A stretch of DNA of 64,000 nt from Aphanomyces cochlioides (taxonomy: Eukaryota; Oomycota; Saprolegniomycetes; Saprolegniales; Verrucalvaceae). Below the pieces are notes generated by a model, which saw only the letters and a program-made list of their open reading frames with translations, did no database searches and had not been told where the DNA came from. Shown in pieces: positions 56,499 to 64,000 of this stretch. Positions within the stretch are counted from its first letter, which is position 1; every line of letters starts with the position of its first letter. The translations under genes were made by a program, and so were the position numbers. The stretch is taken from assembly GCA_019828595.1 (NCBI GenBank), contig JAHQRK010000008.1:1798001-1862000 (forward strand). The letters run 5' to 3'.

Positions 56499-59438
56499 TA
56501 ATCCTTGGCCGAGGTAGCGTCACGTTCAGCAGAATTCCAAACGCGAGCTCCTCCTTGGCTTCGACTCTACCATGTGGAAGAAAGAATACTAAAATATGGT
56601 TTCAACTTCAAGGCCTCTCACGTGATGAGTGGGATACGAATGTAACACATGCTCATCTATTGCCTTCGTTAGCTCACAATTTCTTGGGTATTCCGACGGC
56701 CATGATGGAAACATTTTTTCTGGTCCAACAACATTCCATTCAATGAGCATGTAAACGTGGACATGGAGCCACACCTTCGAGCTACACTGCTAGCTGCTCG
56801 TCTGCAGATTGCAACTAATAACCCACGCAGCCTGGAGCGGATTAATTTCGTGATCGCGAGGTACTAGTAGAGAGCCTGCGATCAGTTTCAAGTGGAAACG
56901 TCACGAAATCGATACTACTTGAACCTTGCCAAATGATCACGGGCACGGGTGGGTCGTTGGTAACGCCGATTATTCCAGCCAGTGCATTTTTATTGATATC
57001 GCATTCATTGCAACGACCACGCCCTACCTAAATTCTTGAACGGGGGAATGAGGCATGTAGGGTGCGGATCTCTTGACAAAAAACATTATAACCATAGAAT
57101 TGCAAGGAACAAAGCCAGCCATCCATAAGGTCTGACCAGGGGGAAAGGATTCCCCCCTATAGCGATTTGTAACTTTCCAACGCCTGAAAGAAAAGATGGT
57201 CGACCATTTGGTTCATCCATTCGCGCTTGCGAGAATGCGCGGGGAACGGAAGAATTGTGATAGAAAACGCTGCCAAGACGTGTGCTTCGCTTTTAAGGGT
57301 CATCAAGATGAGCTTCAACTTTACCGCCGAGCACAGCCCATGCCGTTGATCGCTCCCCATCTTGCTCTTCTTAAGGCGGGTGTTCAGTAGCCTCCAAGAA
57401 TAAGATAGAGCGTCGAAATGTAAACTCGATCCAGTCATTTTCAACCTTCCCCTGAATTCAGGGCAATCCAGCGTAGCCAAAAGAGCTAGCGCAGCGTATG
57501 TCTTGTCCGAATATTGCAACGCGGCCTGTACTTAGAGTTTCCCACAACCGCCGCATCTTCCGAGTTCAACTTGGCATGCACGGCATTCCAACGCAGAGAT
57601 GCTGACGCCTCTCCAGCGAAACGGTGCGAGGAATTACAGCTGAATATTCCAGCCCCGTCTTACCCAAACAATCCAGTATTCTTGTGGTACGATCAACGAA
57701 ATGGAGACCGCATGCCCTCTTGTACCACACGTGAATCGGCGTTTCTTGGCGAGTCATCATCGTTAGATGCAATCGAAGAAATCTAAATAACACGTGGGTT
57801 GCAATGGGCATGGCCAGACGGCGGATATCACTCGTTTCACTCTTTCTCCTCACGTCGAGATACTGGACCGTGTCGCAATACTACCAATCTCATATCCTCC
57901 TACGGTAGATGTCATGTATGATCTGTCCAGGCAGCAACGGCGTCGTGTCGGTAGTGTCGTCGTGTAAAACAACTCTTTTGGTGTCCGTGGAGTGGCTTTA
58001 GCGGGCTAATGAACGTGGCATCTCGGGCGTGGTGTTGCAAACCATACCTAAAGTTATACTGTAGTAGTGGATAATGTGGAAACACTACCCACATGTCTAC
58101 GACTACATGGTGTACTACAGTAGTTGTATGAAAAAGGACATTTCAGGAGTGTGCAACTTTTATCTCGCGGAGTTTGCAAGGTTCATGAAGTTAAATAGCT
58201 TTATCATCGCGAGAGGATTGCTCATTTCCAACGAGCATGTGCGATCTGAATGGTAGCCGCGCTTGAAACGCAGAAGTATGTTCGCACACAGGGTCGCAGC
58301 AGTCAAGAGTTGTCAAGAGAAAGATGTACTTCATATTCTGCTGTTGGACTTTGTTGTGTCCAAGTGGAATAGTAATCAAATCTCGTGGGCGTCATCGGAT
58401 GGTGACTGCTCCGTTGGGATCATCTGCTCTGTCCCGAACCTCCAGGCGTTGACATTCCTCTCTCACAGGATCTGCTCGCTGCCATGCTGCTGCAGAACAG
58501 CAATGTCTTACGAGAGCAGATCGTGGTCATGGCGAGGGAAACTACAATTGTTTGCATATCCGCTGCAATTGGTGCGTGGAAATACACGGTTCAGAGCCAC
58601 GAAGAGCACAATGGGACACGTCTTGCAGTGAATCTGTACATCGTCCATCCAGTTTTTATTACGCATTTTAGTTGAGCTCACAAGGTGAGCAATCACCCGC
58701 GAGTGTTTTCTGCGAGCGTCAAGTTAGGACAAACTGCATATCGCGTCGTGATACTGTACGGGCCAACACTACACCAGAATTATTGGATGAAAAACGTGCC
58801 ACACACACGCCACTCAACAGACGACGACGAGTGCAGCAACGCCAAGATATTTTGGCTAGTATTTTGTCTAGACAAACGTGGTTATGACGTGTCTTTCCAA
58901 TCGCGATTGCTTATGCAAAACATTCTAGCACAGAACCTCGTGGGCTAGAGAAGATGAGGGATCCTGAGATTGCCCCCCCTCGTGGTATAGAGGGAGACTG
59001 TAACAAGCAGATTGACTGGCCTTGCAATGTCGTGCTTCTCGAATTTCCGTCTGGTTGAAAGGGTCGCCATGTGCATGAGTCTTTGGGGATTCGGACCCCG
59101 TGGTCAGGACTAAACGTGGCCAATTCCAACGGCGCCCAAGTTTCCACCACGATAGACTACCTGCACTGGCACTCTCGAGCGCGTCAAGTGGGGCGTGCTG
59201 ACCATCTTCTGTTGGAAACACTTGTCTATGCGTACGCATGTTGAAGGTCCTTGTGGCTCGGATAGAGTAGTCCATCGCCTGGTGGGATATTCGATCTGGC
59301 CATCGGGATTCACAGAACACACGGCGACCTAATCCACCGGCCAAGTGTCGCACCATCCGGTGGGGCTATTTGTCGCACGGAAAAATCAATATTTAGCCGA
59401 GCCCAGGTGATCATTTTTCAATTCACATCCACTGAGTC
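56499..59438. other. 2.9-kb spacer, no gene recognised
   Basis: Open frames on both strands (for example 57157-57519 minus and 58925-59356 minus) lack recognised motifs and begin at non-ATG codons. No coding region is supported. Confidence 0.35.
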
Positions 59439-59843
59439 ATGTACGCATCTCCAGCTTCGTCCCCAACCTCGCGATGCCTCAGTCCCAGCGAAGGCACAGG
59501 CACTTGGACACGAGAAGAACATGAGCGCTTCCTCGAAGGCATTAGACTGTTTCCAAAAGGTCCTTGGAAGAGTGTCGCCGACGTCGTGCAATCTCGCACA
59601 GTGCGTCAAATCCGAACCCATGCGCAAAAGCACCGCGAAAAGATTGCTCGGCATCAACGTGGCTTGCGCCAAAAATCCCCCCACAATATCAAAACCGAAG
59701 GCACAGCCACGAAAACCACCCGACGAAAAGAAGATATTGAACCGCTGTCGTTTTCCTGCAGCCCGGAACAATATGTCGAGTGCCTCGAGTTCTTGCTCGA
59801 CGCATTCAAAGAATACGAGTTTGTCGAAGAGTTTGCAGTCTGA
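59439..59843 (+). CDS. single-repeat SHAQKYF-type Myb protein 6, most diverged
   Basis: An intact 134-residue frame from the ATG at 59439. The Myb repeat is GTGTWTREEHERF, LFPKGPWKSVADVVQSRTV, RTHAQKHREKIARH; the signature Tyr of HAQKY is His here, and VKTRT is VQSRT. The linker is Lys/Thr-rich. The tail keeps IEPLSFSCSPEQYVECLEF then LLDAFKEYEF. It is the most distant member of the family in this window, which makes its conserved tail informative. It has no intron. Confidence 0.85.
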   Translation: MYASPASSPTSRCLSPSEGTGTWTREEHERFLEGIRLFPKGPWKSVADVVQSRTVRQIRTHAQKHREKIARHQRGLRQKSPHNIKTEGTATKTTRRKEDIEPLSFSCSPEQYVECLEFLLDAFKEYEFVEEFAV

Positions 59844-60427
59844 AATTGCAGTCTAGATGTTGTAGAGCCCCTTAATTATAAATCTATTTGAATGAACCAA
59901 ACTTTGATGTGCTCCTGGGGGATTGGCAAGCCTTTCGAGGATTTGCTTGCTACAGTTGAAGCGCGGCGGCTAAAGACGTGGCAAAAGCAGGGGTACTGTA
60001 CTGTATGAATTCAAAATTCAAGGAGTGCTTCATTCAATGGTGGTGCCTCGCTGATCTCAGTCCACTACACCAGAAAGCCTGTCAATGTCAACTCTACCCG
60101 GATGAACTGTTTGTGCAATCAGCGATCCGCGCCTTGGATTGGCCACACTGCATCATACCTGTACAGCAACGCAGTATTGTGGAGAAACAATATATTGTGT
60201 AAAAATACAATTATTGTTAACAATATATTGTACCGGTGAACAATAATTTTTAGAGTTGCGAGGCAAATGTGTGGGGTGATTCACAGAGACGAGGGCGTTC
60301 GATTCACTTGATTTGTCTCTCTCTAGCTTGGCGGCAAAGAGCACGTTGCGGAACGAGGTCGCACCTTGTGGAGGAGAAATTATCCCACACGTTCCTGGGA
60401 AAACGCCTGTTTCTCTACAGCAAAACA

Positions 60428-60478
60428 CGGGAAAAGGTGAGATCACTCATGAGTCATGAGTGATCTCACCTTTTCCCG
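60428..60478. repeat. 51-bp perfect palindrome
   Basis: Two 25-bp arms with a single G at 60453 between them. The left arm is CGGGAAAAGGTGAGATCACT followed by CATGA, and the right arm is its exact complement. Matching stops outside the arms. It sits about 600 bp downstream of Myb gene 6 in a non-coding stretch. Confidence 0.9.
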
Positions 60479-61705
60479 ACAATGTGTAACAGAAATCCAC
60501 TGGAAAGACAAATTGTCCTGGGGGATGGAGACAATCCATGGGCGGATGCACAATCAGCGATCTCCCTCATTTACCAAGCGGCAGCACTACCCTTGTTATG
60601 GTTGTTTTGGTTGCGCATGTCAGACCCGTGTGAAAGGAACCACAACGAACAATTTCGAGACTAACTTTCTCCGTGCAGAACCTGATCGTGATTGCAGTAC
60701 CTGATCGTGATTGCTACGCTGTGAGTTTGACCAACTGTCTGGACCATTGGACGAATATGAGGCGATCGTCAACAAGTAATAACCAAGCACTTGAGAGAAA
60801 CCGAAAGATGCACAGGTTAGCAAACATCAAGATGACTTCATAGTGTAGGCTTGACAATTTTCACCAATTGGAATATTCTCGGATGACGATCGTGGAGTGA
60901 GCGCAGTTGCCCCAAAACCAAGTTTTGGATGAAGGACAACTTTCACAATACGGCTTCATCATGTGGGCGGCTTTAGCCGCCAGAGCTGGTGGTCAAGGCG
61001 AATGCATAGTCTATTCGAGGCGGATCCAACATCGGCTATTCAATGCAAGAATGCACTAACAACCATGTGACCTTGACAAGAGAACTAGACAAGAATGGAT
61101 GGGTTCTATTTACATCAAAGCGTCTCATGGATCGCGCTTTGATCCGAGGTCGTGGGCAAGCTTGGCCAAGTTCTCCATCTGTGCGTACATGCCTCTTGCT
61201 AACCGTTCCATCGCCTACGGTCGGTCTTAGCCCTGGCGTTACAGTAGGGCCACTTACGTGGACATACTTCTCTGGAAAGTTGGACAAGTGTCGTTCGGTG
61301 AACGTGACCATGGCTCGGGCTGTGAAAGAGCACGCGGTCTGCGCTCTAGCCAAGATGTCGACTTGAGGAATGTCGGGTTGGCTTTTCCTATAAGTCCGTT
61401 GTGATAAGTAGCTCAAACACTAGAGCTACGATAATGTGGAGGTTGCGGGTGGCAATGGCTCCCTTGTAACTTGACCCGCCGGGGATTTCTTTGGCTTGAC
61501 CATGTACCAGGTATATCCTTGACACAGTGGCAAGACCATTCTTGCGTCATCTGAAGGTGGCTTTGAAATGTACACGGTAGCACCCCAAAAGATATATCTG
61601 AACAAGCTTTGACATGAGTTGCATGCTAACAGCTTGCCTGAATCGGTCTGTCTTGGGCACGAAAACGTAGTCTTGCAAGTCTGGATTCACCAGAGGAAAA
61701 GGTCT
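60479..61705. other. spacer with possible continuation of the minus-strand gene
   Basis: Downstream (minus strand) of the stop at 61706 the sequence still looks coding: VNPDLQDYVFVPKTDRFRQA, MQLMSKLVQIYLLGCYRVHF and, after a frame change near 61560, VLPLCQGYTWYMVKPKK. A 19-bp direct repeat (TACCTGATCGTGATTGC) lies near 60680-60715. Confidence 0.35.
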
Positions 61706-62142
61706 CTACAGCTCAAGGATAAATCGCCGTTCGTTTGAGTTGCCTACATTGGTGATACTTGCTGAGAATGCTCTCATGTGCTGCACTTCGATCATGAAAT
61801 TCAACATTTCGGGACGACTGGTGAGCTCAAGCTCTGACTTTGCCAAGCTCTATTAGCCATACGTATGTGGAAATCCCTTAGCGACAGATGTAGCCTTACT
61901 TGATCAAAGCCTGCTTTGTCCAAGTCCTTGGCTAATCCTTCGTTGTCGACCTCCATGTTTTCGCCGTGAAGGCCAATGCACATTGGTGGTTTCTTTGCAT
62001 CTCGCATTGCACTAGAGCCCAGACAATTAGCCAATAAGTTAGTCTGATGCTCCTACCTTGAGTAGATTGTCATGCCAAAGCAGATATCGCAAGTTATCGG
62101 TGGCCCATTCGCCGTGGCATGGTCATCCGAGTTGGACTTCAT
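61706..62142 (-). CDS. small spliced gene of unknown function, possibly truncated
   Basis: Exons 62142-62057, 62011-61900 and 61849-61706 are separated by introns of 45 bp (62012-62056, GTAGGAGC...GACTAACTT...CTCTAG) and 50 bp (61850-61899, GTAAGGC...GGCTAATAG). Splicing gives a continuous 113-residue frame. It starts MKSNSDDHATANGPPITCDI with a CDIC pair, passes through CIGLHGENMEVDNEGLAKDL and ends RRFILEL at a TAG. Sequence beyond the stop still reads like protein, so the stop may be a mutation and the gene a pseudogene. I do not recognise the family. The introns match the size and branch-site style of those in the two pogo-like genes. Confidence 0.4.
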
Positions 62143-63135
62143 TCTCAGCAGCCAATTTACCTCTGGAAATAGATATATTTACATTAGCAAAAACCGTAAT
62201 ACATATCTTTATATTGGGTAAAATTAGGTCATCATACTGTTGGAGATGCCCTGACATATCTTTTTCGAGATACAAATTATATTTTCCCAAAAATTATATT
62301 TAGGCATTCGATTTTAATTATATTGATTTTTGTATGTCGTAATTTTATTTTTCGATTTTCACAAAATACATGGCAAATCGTATTTCGGTCGAGATATGAT
62401 CGACAGAGCCAATCAAAGCATGAAGAAATAGTATGAGTGAGCTGACAAGATTGACTCCAAAGAGGGCATAAAGCTTATTGCAGAGTCAATCTACTACTTA
62501 GAGAGTAACTACAAGGAGAAGCATTTATATCTAAATTCTTGGGAGGAAGCACGTGTGGAAAAGTGCTCCAATTTTTTATATAATCACTCAACGTTCATGA
62601 ATTATTGACCCAGGCGTGAAACTTGTAGAGCATCGATGATTTATTAAGTGATTCTAGGAGCCACAGAAGTCCCGGATTTTCCACACCAGCTGCACTACGA
62701 TGATAAAAAGCATGTGAGGGAAATGCGGATATGATCCATCGAGAAAGACGAAACAATGTCTCTAGATATATAAGTCTTAGGATAAGATAATTAACTTTTT
62801 AACATGGAATTGAGCTCGTGGTATGAAAATATGCTTCCAGACTATACATGCAGAACGTGATACCATAATATGGGGAACGAAAATCGACGAAGTGGTGATT
62901 TGTCACATGGCATGGAACGTGTACGATTTCCGATGACAAGTCATGCAAGCCTAAATGTCCTCAAATTACGACGACAAAAGATTGGCTAAAATTAACACTA
63001 CACAAAGGGAAAATCTTTGTTCATTCAATAAAAACTTGTTTTTTGTATGGTAGTTGTTCGATTCGAATATAAATTTGTGTTGTGTCGATCGATCGCCAAG
63101 CTTGCCCATTTGAAAATTTCTCCTCAACCACTGCA
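62143..63135. other. AT-rich upstream region of the protease gene
   Basis: No gene is seen. TATAAAT at 63068-63074 lies about 62 bp before the protease start and could be a core promoter element; this is weak evidence. Confidence 0.35.
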
Positions 63136-63969
63136 ATGATTGTGATCTTCGTGGTTGTCGTGGTCAATCTCATCCTGGCGGCAGTCGACGGCGCGATTCA
63201 TCCTCGAGCTGAAGGAATCCTTGAGCACCATCGAGTCTTTGGCGGAAGTAAAGCTTCAATCGATGCGTTTCCTTGGATTGCCGGCATTCGCTTCCAACCA
63301 AACACGAGCGCATTCTGCGGTGGATCTCTCATCGCACCTCAATACGTCATCACAGCAGCACACTGCGTCAACTTTCGCTTTGTCGCTCCAAGCATTCTGT
63401 ACGTCTCAATTGGCTCGAATTATGCCAATGGCACGGACCCTGAAGGTGAAATTCGATCTGTAACCACCTACTGGTTGGCTCCAAGTTTCCAGAGCGCACA
63501 GCGCGGATCTGACTTTGCGATCCTCAAGCTCGATCAACCATCTACAAAACCCACCATTCCGTTGGGCGATTGCTGGGTAGGCGCCAACACTAGCACGACG
63601 CTGTTGGGATGGGGCCAAACGACGAACGACGCAGACTCTGCATCGTTCAACCTGCTTCAAGCCAATCTGACTGTCATTGACAGCGCTGTTTGTCAAGCGC
63701 GTGTTCGTGCCTCCAACGATACGATGTATGCGACTTGGTCTGTGAACGAAACACAGATGTGTGCTGGTGGTGTGAATGGTACTGGAAGCTGCTATGGTGA
63801 TTCTGGTGGCCCTCTTTTGGCTCGCAAAACCAACGGCGGTACATTGGCTCTTGTTGGAGGTGTGAGCTTTGGTGTCAATTGTGCGAAAGGTGTTCCTGAT
63901 GTCTTTGGTCGGATCACCGCTGCAAAAGACTTCATCGATTCACATGTCCAAGGCCATAAGTGGATTTAG
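63136..63969 (+). CDS. secreted S1 (chymotrypsin-fold) serine protease
   Basis: 277 residues from the ATG at 63136. The open frame extends upstream to a GTG at 63082, but only this ATG gives a clean signal peptide (IVIFVVVVVNLILAAVDG). A short propeptide ends HHR33, followed by the mature start VFGG. The catalytic triad is His76 in TAAHC, Asp126 in GSDFAIL and Ser223 in GDSGGPL. Disulphide Cys pairs (61-77 and 209, 219, 249) fit the fold. The residue six before the Ser (site 189) is Gly217 rather than Asp, while Asp255 falls at site 226 (VPDVFG). This reversed arrangement is known from crab collagenase and gives broad specificity. Several N-glycosylation sequons are present. It is likely an extracellular digestive or virulence-type protease. 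No intron is present. Confidence 0.9.
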   Translation: MIVIFVVVVVNLILAAVDGAIHPRAEGILEHHRVFGGSKASIDAFPWIAGIRFQPNTSAFCGGSLIAPQYVITAAHCVNFRFVAPSILYVSIGSNYANGTDPEGEIRSVTTYWLAPSFQSAQRGSDFAILKLDQPSTKPTIPLGDCWVGANTSTTLLGWGQTTNDADSASFNLLQANLTVIDSAVCQARVRASNDTMYATWSVNETQMCAGGVNGTGSCYGDSGGPLLARKTNGGTLALVGGVSFGVNCAKGVPDVFGRITAAKDFIDSHVQGHKWI

Positions 63970-64000
63970 GCTACCACTGCGTAGAACTTACTCTACCCTC

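Noticed and set aside
61036..61416. Open frames on both strands, initially suspected to be Copia
   Set aside because: No Copia motif could be identified. It may belong to the minus-strand gene upstream, but this is not supported.

Overview
This looks like a window from an oomycete nuclear genome, most likely a Saprolegnia-order relative such as Aphanomyces; the genus is inference. The evidence is eukaryotic gene structure (GT..AG introns of about 42-50 bp), AT-rich spacers full of CCAAT boxes, Helitron, Ty3, Copia, pogo-like, IS630-like and possible Crypton-like mobile elements side by side, and a family of single-repeat Myb proteins with a THAQKYR signature. No tRNA, rRNA, CRISPR array or bacterial operon was seen.

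The likely host genes are few. Six short intronless SHAQKYF-type (here THAQKYR) Myb genes and one broken relative are scattered over the window (2769, 4859, 11824 pseudogene, 21336, 23335, 32931, 59439). All carry the same C-terminal signature after the Myb repeat. Two of them share an upstream block containing a TATCCA box. At the right edge is a complete secreted S1 serine protease (63136-63969) with an unusual predicted S1 pocket. A small spliced gene or pseudogene (61706-62142) is supported by two short introns.

Most of the rest is mobile DNA in various stages of decay. From left to right: inward-facing inverted repeats (313-1070); a BED zinc-finger fragment (2029-2484); a frameshifted but nearly full-length Helitron Rep-helicase (7158-11231, minus); a complete Ty3/gypsy element with 263-bp LTRs and a 5-bp target duplication (12708-19486), whose pol carries a small internal inversion and whose 3' part holds a degraded antisense reading frame; a broken pogo-like transposase (26842-28271); two oppositely oriented 447-bp MITEs (35255 and 50267); a scrambled Copia fragment (36353-37792); a second inward-facing repeat pair (39844-41008); an IS630-like transposase relic (44261-45117); a second pogo-like transposase with an intact reading frame after splicing (45260-46741); a possible Crypton-like fragment (48909-49190); a foldback MITE built from 21-bp units (49572-50216, with a solo arm at 56285); a Harbinger-like MITE abutting a TA-type MITE (50807-51669); and a collapsed second Helitron (about 52265-53063).

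The picture is a gene-poor, repeat-rich region in which a small lineage-specific Myb family has been duplicated among transposons. Coordinates of degraded elements are approximate. All family assignments come from motifs read by eye, not from database searches.
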